Positions 1-8,805 are shown, counted from the first letter of the stretch. The stretch is 64,000 bases of DNA from JAGPCK01 sp041675505 (GCA_041675505.1 JBAYTR010000011.1:62001-126000), one strand, 5' to 3'. Notes: generated by a model not told the origin, from the sequence alone. A program made the numbers and translations.

Positions 1-315
1 ATTCCGCCTGTGTACGGCCAATCTGCTTTTGTGTTGCGCAAAAAGAAATTCAGAGCAGAGTTTCAAGTACGTTACAATGCATGGAAACTAAAGAAAGATT
101 ATAGGCTGAATGCTGAGGACAATGAAGACTCTGCAACACCGCAAGGTATGCCCGGTTGGTGTGTATTTAATCTGAGAACAGAATACACCTTTAATCAATA
201 TTTCAAAGTGCAGGCTGCGGTGGAGAACATATTAGACTACCATTACAGGTATTTTGCATCGGGTATTAGTGCCCCGGGCAGAAACTTTGTTTTGGCTTTA
301 AGAGCAAATTTTTAA
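1..315 (+). CDS. TonB-dependent receptor, C-terminal fragment
   Basis: Only the last ~105 codons are inside the window; the frame is open from base 1, so the gene begins further left. The visible part alternates polar and hydrophobic residues as in outer-membrane beta strands, includes the turn 'VENILDYHYRYF' typical of the last strands of TonB-dependent receptors (the 'N-L-D/F-..-Y-R' region), and ends in phenylalanine (ALRANF), the usual C-terminal signature recognised by the outer-membrane assembly machinery. It would be an outer-membrane active transporter. The substrate cannot be read from this fragment. The M43 protease gene follows after 10 bases, so the two may be co-transcribed. Confidence 0.8.
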   Translation: MPPVYGQSAFVLRKKKFRAEFQVRYNAWKLKKDYRLNAEDNEDSATPQGMPGWCVFNLRTEYTFNQYFKVQAAVENILDYHYRYFASGISAPGRNFVLALRANF

Positions 316-325
316 TATTTGAGGC

Positions 326-2434
326 ATGATGAAATATTTGAGTTTAGGTATAGTGCTCGCTGTATTGACCTGTACACAGTCCAAGGCACAGCATAACAAG
401 TGGTGTATAACAGATGAAATACATGCAGAGCAATTAAAAAATGATCCGCAGATGTATTTGCGCATGCAGCAGTTTAATGAGCTGGTAAAAGCCGCTCAGG
501 AAGGTAAAACCAAAGCCAATGCGGAAGATGTAGACCAGATTATAAAAATTCCGGTGGTGTTTCATGTGTTTCATGAAAATGGTAATGAGAATATTTCCCG
601 CACCCAAATTCTCGATCAGATCAGAATCCTGAACGAAGATTTCAGGCGTTTAAACAAAGACAGTATAAACACTAACTCTGTTTTTAAAGACGTAGCCGCT
701 GATTTTAAAGTGGAGTTTGAACTGGCAAAGTTGGATCCTAACGGACGTTGTACCGATGGAGTAGTAAGAATGTACACCCGTTATACGTCCAATGCAGATG
801 ATAACATCAAACGTTTGAGCGTATGGCCCAACAACCGCTACCTCAATGTATGGGTGGTGAAAAACATTAAAGACAGGGGAGATGCGGGCACCATACTTGG
901 TTATGCGCAGTTCCCTTGGGCCATTAACGGTAAGCAATCCAGTGTTACAGACGGTGTAATTATTCGCCATGATTATATTGGAAGTGTGGGCACCAGTAAT
1001 GCTGCACGTGCAGGTAGAGTAGCTACGCATGAAATCGGTCATTGGCTCGGATTATTTCATCCGTTTCAGGGCGGTTGTGAACAAGGAGATGATGTGTTAG
1101 ATACTCCTCCGGTTGATGAAGCCAGTTACGGCTGCAATCGCATTAACTCCTGCACCAATGATAACCCCGATTTGCCTGACCAGATTGAGAATTTTATGGA
1201 TTACGCAGACGGCAGTTGTCAGAATATGTTTACCAAAGGACAAAAAGCCCGCTCTCGCCAGGTGTTGTTTATAAACAGAGAAGACCTTTGGAAAGAAAGT
1301 AACTTGGTGGCTACCGGGCTTGTCGGACAGTCGGCTCAGGTTTGTGCTTTGATACCCGTGGGAGCTGCCTTTTGCAGTAACAACTACCCTTGCGAAGGAA
1401 CCTCTATCACCTTCAGGGATATTTCTTACAATACTACCGTTAGCTCACGCACCTGGTTGTTTGAAGGCGGTACACCGGCCACATCAACGGCTGCAAATCC
1501 GGTAGTTCAATACAGTACTTCCGGTAAATACGATGTAACCCTTATTGTATCCAATGCCAATGGAACAGATACCGTTTGGTACAATGATTTGGTAATGGTT
1601 TCTTCCGCCATAGCTGTGGTAAAAGCCCCGCATGCCGAGAGTTTTGAAAACACTGCTCTGGCTATTGAAGCCTGGTATTCCACCGCTACAGGTCCCAATC
1701 AATGGGCCATTTCCGGTTTAGCTTCATACGGAAACAACAAAAGTATCCGGGTGAGAAATAATTTCGGACAAAACGGAAATATCCATTCCCTCATTTCTCC
1801 TGCTATCAGCACCAGCGGACTAACACCTGTTGTACTTGGTTTTGCCTATTCCTATGCGAACAAAACAGGCTCATTTATTGGCGATGTTACCGCCCCAAAT
1901 GACAGGTTAACCATAACCGTGAGTACTGATTGTGGTAACAGTTGGACCAACATCTGGTCAAGAACGGGTGCACAACTGTCTACCATAACCGGTACAATTA
2001 ATCCTGAGATTGATTTTGTTCCCACCGGACCTGAAATGTGGAAGACTGCTGCTGTTCCTGTAGCCCTGGCCTCCAACCAACCCAGTTTGCGTTTCAGATT
2101 CGATTTTCAAAGTGATGGCGGTTCCAACTTCTACCTCGATGATATCACCATCAGCAACACAGGTACCCTGTCTACCTGTAAGGAGATAAAATCAAAGCCG
2201 CTTTCGGTTTATCCCAATCCGGCTCAAAACGAGGTTTTTTTAACAACAGAAACTGCTTTGAAAGAAGTAACCTGCACTGACATACTGGGCAGAAAAATAA
2301 CTACCCAATGGAAAGTAAACGGGCCCGAAGGAGCACTGTTGAATACTACTGATTTAGCCAACGGGGTATACTTTATTCAGGCTACTGATGTGGCAGGCCA
2401 ACTGTACTCAGCAAAAATTGTAGTAAAGAAATAA
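326..2434 (+). CDS. Secreted M43-family zinc metalloprotease with PKD and T9SS sorting domains
   Basis: A 702-residue secreted protein. Residues 1-21 form a signal peptide. The catalytic domain carries the extended metzincin zinc motif HEIGHWLGLFH (His235, Glu236, His239, His245) and a downstream Met-turn at Met291 (NFMDY), the pappalysin/M43 arrangement (ulilysin, PAPP-A). A PKD-type beta-sandwich follows at roughly 344-425, then a jelly-roll-like region (about 440-610), and a C-terminal T9SS type A sorting domain beginning near Val628 (VYPNP) and ending KIVVKK. It should be exported by Sec, moved over the outer membrane by T9SS and anchored or released as an extracellular endopeptidase. All catalytic residues are present. 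It sits 10 bases after the TonB receptor. Substrate specificity is not predictable. Confidence 0.9.
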   Translation: MMKYLSLGIVLAVLTCTQSKAQHNKWCITDEIHAEQLKNDPQMYLRMQQFNELVKAAQEGKTKANAEDVDQIIKIPVVFHVFHENGNENISRTQILDQIRILNEDFRRLNKDSINTNSVFKDVAADFKVEFELAKLDPNGRCTDGVVRMYTRYTSNADDNIKRLSVWPNNRYLNVWVVKNIKDRGDAGTILGYAQFPWAINGKQSSVTDGVIIRHDYIGSVGTSNAARAGRVATHEIGHWLGLFHPFQGGCEQGDDVLDTPPVDEASYGCNRINSCTNDNPDLPDQIENFMDYADGSCQNMFTKGQKARSRQVLFINREDLWKESNLVATGLVGQSAQVCALIPVGAAFCSNNYPCEGTSITFRDISYNTTVSSRTWLFEGGTPATSTAANPVVQYSTSGKYDVTLIVSNANGTDTVWYNDLVMVSSAIAVVKAPHAESFENTALAIEAWYSTATGPNQWAISGLASYGNNKSIRVRNNFGQNGNIHSLISPAISTSGLTPVVLGFAYSYANKTGSFIGDVTAPNDRLTITVSTDCGNSWTNIWSRTGAQLSTITGTINPEIDFVPTGPEMWKTAAVPVALASNQPSLRFRFDFQSDGGSNFYLDDITISNTGTLSTCKEIKSKPLSVYPNPAQNEVFLTTETALKEVTCTDILGRKITTQWKVNGPEGALLNTTDLANGVYFIQATDVAGQLYSAKIVVKK

Positions 2435-2440
2435 GAATAG

Positions 2441-2471
2441 TTTGTTTTAATCAGCAAATTCCCTAATTTCG
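2441..2471 (+). promoter_or_regulatory. Bacteroidota-type promoter of the 46-aa gene
   Basis: TTTG at 2441-2444, then exactly 19 bases, then TAATTTCG at 2464-2471: a 7/8 match to TANNTTTG with ideal spacing for the Bacteroidota primary sigma factor. It lies 20 bases before the ATG at 2492 and just after the M43 protease stop, so the small gene is transcribed on its own. Confidence 0.75.
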
Positions 2472-2491
2472 CAGCCTTAATTAGAAAAGTC

Positions 2492-2632
2492 ATGGCAGTT
2501 ACTAGACTAAAAAGAAAAAACAGGTTAAACAAAACCGTATCAAGACAAAAGCAAACCATGTTAGCTCTTAATCGCGCTAAGGTGAATGTTAAATCTCCTT
2601 ACAAAGAGCAATCTGGTGTAATTGAAGAATAA
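2492..2632 (+). CDS. Small basic conserved-type protein, 46 aa (possible ribosomal protein bL38-like)
   Basis: A 46-residue reading frame starting MAVTRLKRKNRLNKTVSRQK. Twelve lysines and arginines fall in the first 35 residues and the tail is acidic (IEE), as in small rRNA-binding proteins. Gene status rests on context: a consensus promoter 20 bases upstream and a strong intrinsic terminator 23 bases downstream frame exactly this ORF. It is monocistronic. The 'MAVTRLKRK' opening resembles a family of short Bacteroidota-only proteins I recall; a Bacteroidota-specific large-subunit protein called bL38 has been described from the Flavobacterium ribosome, and identity with it is a guess I cannot verify. 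It is shorter than the usual annotation threshold and is easily missed. Confidence 0.75.
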   Translation: MAVTRLKRKNRLNKTVSRQKQTMLALNRAKVNVKSPYKEQSGVIEE

Positions 2633-2654
2633 TCTCTTCAAGGCAACAATATGA

Positions 2655-2686
2655 AGCCTCTTCGGGAAACCGGAGAGGCTTTTTTT
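2655..2686 (+). terminator. Intrinsic terminator after the 46-aa gene
   Basis: An 11-bp stem (2655-2665 with 2670-2680, one G-U pair) closed by a GAAA tetraloop, followed by a T tract at 2681-2686. Nearly the same hairpin sequence ends the M16 protease gene at 27724. Confidence 0.85.
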
Positions 2687-2733
2687 GTTATGCTGATGGT
2701 TGTACTTGTGTTGATTTTAGCATTAAAAACGGC

Positions 2734-3213
2734 TCATCCCATGGCCACTTCTTCCAACTCTTTGCGGTAATCGTACTGCAAATCTTCGTGCATGGAGGAA
2801 ATGAGTTTTTCAATTTTTTTGATTTGGGCAGCATACAGGTTTACCATTTGCTGACTTTTTTCAATACCCAATCCTGCATTTTTAAGTTTATGGCAAAAGT
2901 ACAACAGCAACTCTGCCGTTACCTTATCAGAAGCGGCATAACGGCTGTAGCGCGTAATTAAACGCAATATTTTGCGCACACTTTTTTTGATGTAGTACAT
3001 ACTATCGGTATTCATCTGTTCAAAACCGCTGTTTATTTCTTTCTTAATTCCTTCCACAAAAGCCTGATTGTCGGTTGATTCAAACAGCAGGTAGGTAAGC
3101 AGTTCCTTGTTTTCTTTTTTGAACCGTACAAGTCGTATACACAACTCCACCACCTGAGCAGGAGGCAGGTTGTTCAGTTCTGCTTTCAGTTCATGTAAGG
3201 TAGCTGCTTTCAT
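2734..3213 (-). CDS. Conserved hypothetical protein, 159 aa, helical
   Basis: I do not recognise this family. The product has no signal peptide or membrane segment, is rich in Leu, Lys and Glu, and looks almost entirely alpha-helical: an N-terminal helix pair (LHELKAELNNLPPAQVVELC), a central segment with a run of basic residues (KKSVRKILRLITRYSRY, about 75-91), and a C-terminal coiled-coil-like stretch (QIKKIEKLISSMHEDL). It is probably cytoplasmic. It stands alone, convergent with the 46-aa gene, with the two tRNAs upstream in its own direction. Length and composition are normal for a real gene and it uses ATG. Confidence 0.7.
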   Translation of the reverse strand: MKAATLHELKAELNNLPPAQVVELCIRLVRFKKENKELLTYLLFESTDNQAFVEGIKKEINSGFEQMNTDSMYYIKKSVRKILRLITRYSRYAASDKVTAELLLYFCHKLKNAGLGIEKSQQMVNLYAAQIKKIEKLISSMHEDLQYDYRKELEEVAMG

Positions 3214-3350
3214 GCTGCAAACTAAAGAAAAATAAGGGCATTTGTTTTTAGCTGTTCTCTACCCGGAGCATTTGTATTAACCAGCCCTGAAAGTGCGATC
3301 TATCTGAAAGAGAGGGGTAATAGCCCCTCCGCCCTGAGATATATTAAATG

Positions 3351-3376
3351 AAAAAAGCCGCTGAAAATCAGCGGCT
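3351..3376 (-). terminator. Terminator of the tRNA-Cys/tRNA-Leu transcript
   Basis: On the minus strand a 9-bp perfect stem (3368-3376 with 3356-3364, loop of three) is followed by a run of Ts (A tract 3351-3356 on the plus strand). It lies 6 bases beyond the tRNA-Leu 3' end. Confidence 0.8.
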
Positions 3377-3381
3377 TTCTG

Positions 3382-3465
3382 TGCCCAAGAGGAGACTCGA
3401 ACTCCTAAGCCCATACGAGCACCACCCCCTCAAGATGGCGTGTCTACCAATTTCACCACTTGGGC
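3382..3465 (-). tRNA. tRNA-Leu (anticodon GAG)
   Basis: The minus strand folds as an 84-nt class II tRNA: acceptor GCCCAAG/CTTGGGC with discriminator A, anticodon stem CCATC/GGTGG with loop TTGAGGG giving anticodon GAG (reads CUC and CUU), a long variable arm, and a T arm with the TTCGAGT loop. The CCA end is not encoded. It is the second gene of a two-tRNA transcript. Confidence 0.95.
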
Positions 3466-3471
3466 CTTTAG

Positions 3472-3542
3472 AGGTACCGAGCAGATTCGAACTGCTGTAG
3501 GAGCTTTTGCAGAGCTCTGCCTAGCCTCTCGGCCACGGTACC
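3472..3542 (-). tRNA. tRNA-Cys (anticodon GCA)
   Basis: The minus strand folds as a 71-nt tRNA: acceptor GGTACCG/CGGTACC with U73, the discriminator typical of tRNA-Cys; anticodon stem GAGCT/AGCTC with loop CTGCAAA giving GCA; T stem AGCAG/CTGCT with loop TTCGAAT. CCA is not encoded. Six bases separate it from tRNA-Leu. Confidence 0.95.
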
Positions 3543-3617
3543 TTGTAAAGTGGTGCAAAGATATAAAAATTGTATTCCCATGCACAAATAGTTTTTCTGT
3601 AAACACAGATATTGTGC

Positions 3618-5267
3618 TTATCGGGTGATAACCAGTTTGCCTTTATACAGCAACTCTTCTCGTTCGTTGAATATTTCAGCGTAATACATTCCGGTTGTTA
3701 TTCCGGCTACATCCACATCTATTTTTTTCTCCTGGTAATCGGTATTAAGCGGGAAGGTTTTTTCTAGTGTAGCTTGCCCGTGTAGAGAAGTGAGCAAAAG
3801 TTTTATCTGTGTAAACCTGCACCTGTTTTCTATTACAATGCGCAGTTTATCCTGAACGGGGTTAGGCATCAGTTCAATGCCAATGGGTTCCAACAGCGCT
3901 GAGTCAACCGGTTCGCGTAGGTAATATCCATGCAGCAGATAAAAAGCTTTACGCGCATCGGGTATTCCGTACCCCAAAGCTGTATCGGGGGTAGAATATT
4001 GATGGGCACTTTGTATTAACGCCTCCCGTATTTGCCAGGCGGTGGCTTGTGGCTTGCTGCTCCACAAAGAAGCGGCCAGTGCACTCATTAACGGACAACT
4101 GAATGAAGTGCCGTTTACCCGGTAGATGTTTCCGTCAGTGCCCACAACAGTGCTTCTGCTGCCCAATGTAACTACCTCGGGTTTTAATCGTCCGTCAGCC
4201 GTTGGTCCGAAACTACTGAAACTAGACCTTACGCCTAAGCTGTCTACCGCACCAACTGTAAGTACACTGTCACCATCAGCAGGAGCAGAGATGTATTTCC
4301 ATGCACTGTTACCTTCATTACCCGCACTGTTTATCACAAGAATTCCTTTGGTAGCAGCTAAATCGGCAGCACGGGTTATGATGGTGGTATTACCATCCAT
4401 TTCTGAATAAACATAGTTTTCCAAACTATCCGTCATGCCTTTGGAATACCCCAGTGAGGTGCTGAAAATATCTGCTCCGATACTATCTGCCCACTCAGCA
4501 GCCATAGTCCAGTTATCTTCTTCTCTTCTTGATTCAGAAGAAATGTCTTCCGTACGAGTAAGTAAAAACTGTGCATCATAGGCGCCTCCATATAGTTTTT
4601 GCGGATAGATGGCCGCGATATTAGAAAGCACCATAGTGCCGTGTCCGCCTGCGTCAAACACATGCGGGTCATTATCTACAAAATCATAAGTGCCCAGTAT
4701 TTTGTTTTCCATAAACAAATGCCTGAATGCCGGTATTTGGTGGATGTTTAAATACCCATCATCCATCAGGCAAATGAGTTTGCCTTGCCCGCGGTACTCG
4801 TGTGCATTTAAAACATCATTAAACGTTATTCGAAGTTGTTGCCGGTATATGGAAATATGGCTGTAATCTACATCAAAATCATAGGCGGAATGACTTCTTA
4901 CTACTGACGAATAATACGGCTCACTTACTAAACTAATATTCCTTACAAAGAATAATTCTTTAGCTTGTTTCAACTGCTGCTCATTCATTTCAGCCAGCGC
5001 ATAATTGAGCCATTTTGAACGGGAAATTATGTTCACCTGAAAATTTTCAAGTACCTTGAGGTAGGTAGAACAGATGGGGTAATCGGTAAAATCAATTGTT
5101 ATTCCCTGACTTTTTCTTCGATCAATTGATTTGGCTGAAAGAAATTGTTCCGGTTTAATCTGGCTGATGTCGCCCTTATCTTTAAAGTAAATTCTGTACA
5201 AAGGAGTCTGGGCAAAACAGGCAGCAGAAATGCCCCATAGAAATAAAAACAATACTTTTTTATGCAC
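3618..5267 (-). CDS. Secreted subtilisin-like (S8) serine protease with T9SS sorting domain
   Basis: A 549-residue protein when begun at the GTG at 5267. That start gives a clean signal peptide (MHKKVLFLFLWGISAACFAQ) and leaves room for the divergent cytochrome promoter; the frame stays open to 5357 but that extension has no signal-peptide logic. The catalytic triad is complete and in subtilisin order: Asp169 (LMDDG), His209 (GGHGT), Ser388 (GTSFSCP), with the oxyanion Asn317 (NSAGN). The C-terminal ~75 residues (from LMPNP near 475, ending KLVITR) are a T9SS type A sorting domain. It is likely an extracellular or surface peptidase. There is no typical long propeptide; residues 21-150 may take that role. 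Confidence 0.88.
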   Translation of the reverse strand: MHKKVLFLFLWGISAACFAQTPLYRIYFKDKGDISQIKPEQFLSAKSIDRRKSQGITIDFTDYPICSTYLKVLENFQVNIISRSKWLNYALAEMNEQQLKQAKELFFVRNISLVSEPYYSSVVRSHSAYDFDVDYSHISIYRQQLRITFNDVLNAHEYRGQGKLICLMDDGYLNIHQIPAFRHLFMENKILGTYDFVDNDPHVFDAGGHGTMVLSNIAAIYPQKLYGGAYDAQFLLTRTEDISSESRREEDNWTMAAEWADSIGADIFSTSLGYSKGMTDSLENYVYSEMDGNTTIITRAADLAATKGILVINSAGNEGNSAWKYISAPADGDSVLTVGAVDSLGVRSSFSSFGPTADGRLKPEVVTLGSRSTVVGTDGNIYRVNGTSFSCPLMSALAASLWSSKPQATAWQIREALIQSAHQYSTPDTALGYGIPDARKAFYLLHGYYLREPVDSALLEPIGIELMPNPVQDKLRIVIENRCRFTQIKLLLTSLHGQATLEKTFPLNTDYQEKKIDVDVAGITTGMYYAEIFNEREELLYKGKLVITR

Positions 5268-5307
5268 CCCGCAATTTAGTGTTAGCAGCAGGTAGTTTAA
5301 AATAAAA

Positions 5308-5338
5308 TTTGTGAGATTGATTTCAGTTTGTAGTTTTA
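5308..5338 (+). promoter_or_regulatory. Promoter of the dihaem cytochrome c gene
   Basis: TTTG at 5308-5311, 19 bases, TAGTTTTA at 5331-5338 (7/8 match to TANNTTTG), 25 bases before the ATG at 5364. It overlaps the extended 5' end of the divergent S8 frame, which favours the shorter GTG start for the protease. Confidence 0.7.
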
Positions 5339-5363
5339 GCATCAGAACCAAAACCAACCACCA

Positions 5364-6308
5364 ATGAAAAAAGTGTTAAAATGGATAGGAATAATTGTCC
5401 TGCTGTTTGTAGTAATCGTAACACTGGGAGCCTTGTACATTGGCTTAAGTGATATCCCGACTTACTCTCCGGTTACCTCAGATTTTAAAGCAGATGTAAC
5501 TGCTGAACGGGTGATGAACGGGCAACGTATTGCATCCATGCTTTGTGTACAATGCCATGCAGGAGAAGATGGAAAGTTAACAGGCAAACTGATTAAAGAT
5601 ATTCCTGCTGAATTTGGCAAAGTGTATTCAAAAAATATAACTCATCACCCTGAAGCAGGAATTGGGAAATGGACAGACGGGGAATTGTACGTACTGTTAA
5701 GAACCGGTTTGAAACCTGATGGAAAATACCTTCCTCCCTACATGCCCAAGTTCCCGTTGGTAGCAGATGAAGACTTAAAAGACATTATTGCCTGGTTGCG
5801 CTCTGATGGTTATGCGCTTCAGGCGGAAGAAAATGAGGCTCCTGATTCTGAGCCTTCTTTTGTTACAAAGCTACTCTGTAGAGTTGCATTTAAACCTTTG
5901 CCTATGCCGGAACAGGAAATTAAACGTCCGGATACGAATGATTTAGTGGCTTTAGGTAAGTACATTGTAGATGGTCAGATTGCTTGTTTTGCCTGTCATT
6001 CCAAAGATTTTAAAACCATGAATGTATTGGAACCTACCAAATCAGAAGGCTACTGCGGTGGCGGTAATCCGCTGTTAAATTTAAGCGGAGAAATTATACC
6101 CTCAAGTAACATTACAATGGACAAAGAAACCGGCATTGGCAATTACACCGAGGAGCAATTTATCAATGCAGTTAAGTACAACAAAAAAACGGACGGCACT
6201 TTACTTCGTTACCCCATGGTGCCTCACTCAGCACTAACCGATTACGAAGTAAGAGCTATTTTCGCTTACTTAAAGACTGTACCGGTAATATCCAATAAAG
6301 TGAAGTAA
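5364..6308 (+). CDS. Membrane-anchored dihaem cytochrome c
   Basis: A 314-residue protein with one N-terminal membrane helix (residues 7-28) and two c-type haem sites, CVQCH (61-65) and CFACH (208-212), each heading a cytochrome c fold. Met residues in 'PPYMPKF' (about 127) and 'LRYPMVPHS' (about 281) are good candidates for axial ligands. The architecture, two class I cytochrome domains on a membrane anchor, matches the cytochrome subunits that pass electrons from periplasmic dehydrogenases to terminal oxidases. No dehydrogenase or oxidase gene is adjacent, so the partner is unknown. It has its own promoter and is divergent from the S8 protease. Confidence 0.85.
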   Translation: MKKVLKWIGIIVLLFVVIVTLGALYIGLSDIPTYSPVTSDFKADVTAERVMNGQRIASMLCVQCHAGEDGKLTGKLIKDIPAEFGKVYSKNITHHPEAGIGKWTDGELYVLLRTGLKPDGKYLPPYMPKFPLVADEDLKDIIAWLRSDGYALQAEENEAPDSEPSFVTKLLCRVAFKPLPMPEQEIKRPDTNDLVALGKYIVDGQIACFACHSKDFKTMNVLEPTKSEGYCGGGNPLLNLSGEIIPSSNITMDKETGIGNYTEEQFINAVKYNKKTDGTLLRYPMVPHSALTDYEVRAIFAYLKTVPVISNKVK

Positions 6309-6457
6309 AAGCACTGTAGTAAATCATACACAAAACAAGTGTCTTTATTTGCTGCATTTTATAGTTTATTCAGCTCCGGATAGCTCATTATTTTCACAGC
6401 GGTTAAAACAATTTCTGTACACATTTGTATCTTATTTAGAATTATTCAAAATAAGTC

Positions 6458-6488
6458 TTTTCTATTATCCAGCATTGACTTATTTTTG
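6458..6488 (+). promoter_or_regulatory. Promoter of the suf operon
   Basis: TTTT at 6458-6461, 19 bases, then a perfect TATTTTTG at 6481-6488, 41 bases before the sufB ATG. The rest of the 221-bp gap after the cytochrome gene is AT-rich and shows no other feature I can support; no clear Fe-S regulator operator was recognised. Confidence 0.75.
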
Positions 6489-6529
6489 CTCGCTTAATGT
6501 TATTTAATTAGTCTAAATACAAAATTTAA

Positions 6530-7975
6530 ATGCCTGAGAATGTTGACATATTAGAGGAATTAACGAATAGTGAATACAAATACGGTTTTGTAACTGATAT
6601 AGAAATGGAAACGGCCGCCAAAGGCCTTACTGAAGACACTGTTCGTTTTATCTCTGCCAAAAAAAATGAGCCCGAGTTTATGTTAGAATGGCGTTTAAAA
6701 GCATTCAGACACTGGCTGAAATTGGAAGAACCAACCTGGCAGAATGTTACTTTTCCTAAGATTAACTACCAGGATATTATTTATTACGCTGCCCCTAAGG
6801 AAAAAAAGAAGTACGATAGCCTAGATCAGGTAGACCCGGAGTTACTCAAAACATTTGAAAAATTAGGCATATCCTTAGGCGAACAAAAACGTTTAACCGG
6901 AGTGGCCGTTGATGCAGTGTTTGATTCCGTTTCTATTGCCACCACGTTTAAAGATAAATTACATGAGGTAGGGGTTATATTTTGCTCCGTAAGCGAAGCT
7001 GTTCAAAACCACCCTGAGTTGGTAAAGAAATACCTGGGTTCAGTTGTGCCTTACACCGATAATTATTTTGCTGCACTTAATGCTGCAGTATTCAGTGACG
7101 GTTCATTTGTATACATCCCCAAAGGTGTTCGTTGTCCGATGGAACTTTCTACGTATTTCCGCATCAATGCTGAGAATACCGGGCAGTTTGAACGTACATT
7201 GATTATTGCTGATGAAGGAGCACACGTAAGTTACCTGGAAGGTTGCACAGCACCTATGCGTGATGAAAACCAACTGCATGCCGCGGTGGTGGAATTAATT
7301 ACCATGGACAATGCTGAGATTAAATACTCTACTGTACAAAACTGGTATCCGGGAGATAAAGAGGGCAAAGGCGGCATATTTAACTTTGTTACCAAGCGTG
7401 GTACTTGCCTGGGCAAAAACTCGAAAATAAGCTGGACACAGGTAGAAACAGGTTCAGCGGTAACGTGGAAATACCCAAGTTGCATTTTGAAAGGAGACAA
7501 CTCAGTAGGTGAATTTTATTCAGTTGCAGTAACCAATAACATGCAGCAAGCTGATACCGGCACCAAAATGATTCACTTAGGGAAAAATACCCGCAGTCGT
7601 ATTGTGTCCAAAGGTATATCGGCAGGTAAATCGCACAACACTTACAGAGGTTTGGTAAAGGTTAGTAAAAAGGCTGATAAGGCCCGCAATTATACGCAGT
7701 GCGACAGTATGCTCATTGGCGACAGATGCGGAGCACATACTTTTCCATATATTGAGATTAACAACAAATCAGCGGTTGTAGAACATGAAGCCAGCACCAG
7801 TAAAATTGGTGAAGACCAGATTTTCTATTGCAACCAGCGCGGTATAGGAACAGAAGAAGCCATAGGTTTAATTGTAAACGGATTTTGCCGTGAAGTACTT
7901 AACCAACTACCTATGGAATTTGCTGTAGAAGCACAAAAATTATTAGCAGTTAGTCTGGAAGGAAGCGTAGGATAA
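6530..7975 (+). CDS. sufB: Fe-S cluster assembly scaffold SufB
   Basis: A 481-residue cytoplasmic protein, normal for SufB. With SufC and SufD it forms the SufBC2D scaffold on which Fe-S clusters are built from sulfur passed by SufS-SufE. The SufB/SufD beta-helix core is recognisable (FVYIPKGVRCPMELSTYFRI, GAHVSYLEGCTAP) and the C-terminal segment holds the conserved 'RNYTQCDSMLIGD', 'HTFPYIE' and 'NQRGIGTEEA' region; the Cys in 'QCDSM' corresponds to the persulfide-accepting cysteine region. First gene of sufBCDSE-DUF59, 68 bases before sufC, with a consensus promoter upstream. Confidence 0.97.
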   Translation: MPENVDILEELTNSEYKYGFVTDIEMETAAKGLTEDTVRFISAKKNEPEFMLEWRLKAFRHWLKLEEPTWQNVTFPKINYQDIIYYAAPKEKKKYDSLDQVDPELLKTFEKLGISLGEQKRLTGVAVDAVFDSVSIATTFKDKLHEVGVIFCSVSEAVQNHPELVKKYLGSVVPYTDNYFAALNAAVFSDGSFVYIPKGVRCPMELSTYFRINAENTGQFERTLIIADEGAHVSYLEGCTAPMRDENQLHAAVVELITMDNAEIKYSTVQNWYPGDKEGKGGIFNFVTKRGTCLGKNSKISWTQVETGSAVTWKYPSCILKGDNSVGEFYSVAVTNNMQQADTGTKMIHLGKNTRSRIVSKGISAGKSHNTYRGLVKVSKKADKARNYTQCDSMLIGDRCGAHTFPYIEINNKSAVVEHEASTSKIGEDQIFYCNQRGIGTEEAIGLIVNGFCREVLNQLPMEFAVEAQKLLAVSLEGSVG

Positions 7976-8008
7976 TTATTGAAAGCCAAATTAGATGAGC
8001 ACAGTAAT

Positions 8009-8026
8009 AATCTGTGCAATCTGTGG
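8009..8026 (+). repeat. Tandem 9-bp repeat AATCTGTGC/AATCTGTGG
   Basis: Two adjacent 9-mers differing only at the last base lie in the sufB-sufC spacer. A related copy (16 of 19 positions, 10109-10127) covers the sufD-sufS junction and contains the sufS start codon. Confidence 0.7.
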
Positions 8027-8043
8027 CATACTAAAGAATACAT

Positions 8044-8802
8044 ATGTTAGAGATTAAAAATTTACAAGCAGAAATTGATGGAAAGAAGATTCTGAATGGA
8101 ATCAATTTGGTCGTAAATCCCGGAGAAGTTCACGCCATTATGGGCCCTAACGGTGCCGGCAAAAGCACACTATCTGCTGTATTGGCCGGTCGTGCTGATT
8201 ATGAAGTAACCGGGGGTTCTGTTTCTTTTAACGGAAAAGACTTGCTTGAAATGGCTCCTGAAGACAGAGCACGTGAAGGTGTTTTTCTGGCTTTCCAATA
8301 CCCTGTAGAAATACCGGGTGTAAGTACCGTTAATTTTTTGAAAACAGCCATCAATGAAAAGCGTAAATACTTAGGTTTGGATCCTATGGAGGCCACCGAC
8401 TTTCTCAAGTTTATGCGGGAGAAAATGGAGCTGATGGAAATGGATAAAGCACTTACAAGCCGCAGCCTGAACGAAGGTTTTAGCGGAGGAGAGAAAAAGC
8501 GCAATGAAGTATTCCAAATGGCTATGCTGGAACCTAAGTTATCCATTATGGATGAAACAGATTCAGGTTTGGACATTGATGCCTTGCGATTAGTTTCAGC
8601 AGGTGTAAACAAGTTGAAAGACGGTGAACGCTCATTTGTAGTTATTACACACTACCAGCGTTTGTTGGATTATATCGTTCCTGATTTTGTACATGTGCTT
8701 TACAAAGGTCGCATTGTAAAAAGCGGAGATGCCGGTTTGGCCAAGGAGTTGGAAGTAAAAGGATACGATTGGATTAAAAACGAAGTTGAAGCTGCCGTAT
8801 AA
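8044..8802 (+). CDS. sufC: Fe-S cluster assembly ATPase SufC
   Basis: A 252-residue ABC-type ATPase that powers conformational change in the SufBC2D scaffold. Walker A GPNGAGKST (34-42), Q-loop in 'AFQYP' (about 83-87), ABC signature SGGEKKR (147-153; SufC-typical 'GFSGGEKKRNE'), Walker B 'LSIMDETDSGLD' (166-177) and the switch His in 'VITHYQR' are all present. It is soluble with no membrane domain, as expected for SufC rather than a transporter. It follows sufB after 68 bases and precedes sufD by 3 bases. Confidence 0.97.
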   Translation: MLEIKNLQAEIDGKKILNGINLVVNPGEVHAIMGPNGAGKSTLSAVLAGRADYEVTGGSVSFNGKDLLEMAPEDRAREGVFLAFQYPVEIPGVSTVNFLKTAINEKRKYLGLDPMEATDFLKFMREKMELMEMDKALTSRSLNEGFSGGEKKRNEVFQMAMLEPKLSIMDETDSGLDIDALRLVSAGVNKLKDGERSFVVITHYQRLLDYIVPDFVHVLYKGRIVKSGDAGLAKELEVKGYDWIKNEVEAAV

Positions 8803-8805
8803 ACT

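Noticed and set aside
3312..3329. GAGGGG/CCCCTC hairpin between the hypothetical gene and the tRNAs
   Set aside because: 6-bp stem with no T tract on either strand; the tRNA transcript already has a better terminator at 3351-3376, so no role can be supported.
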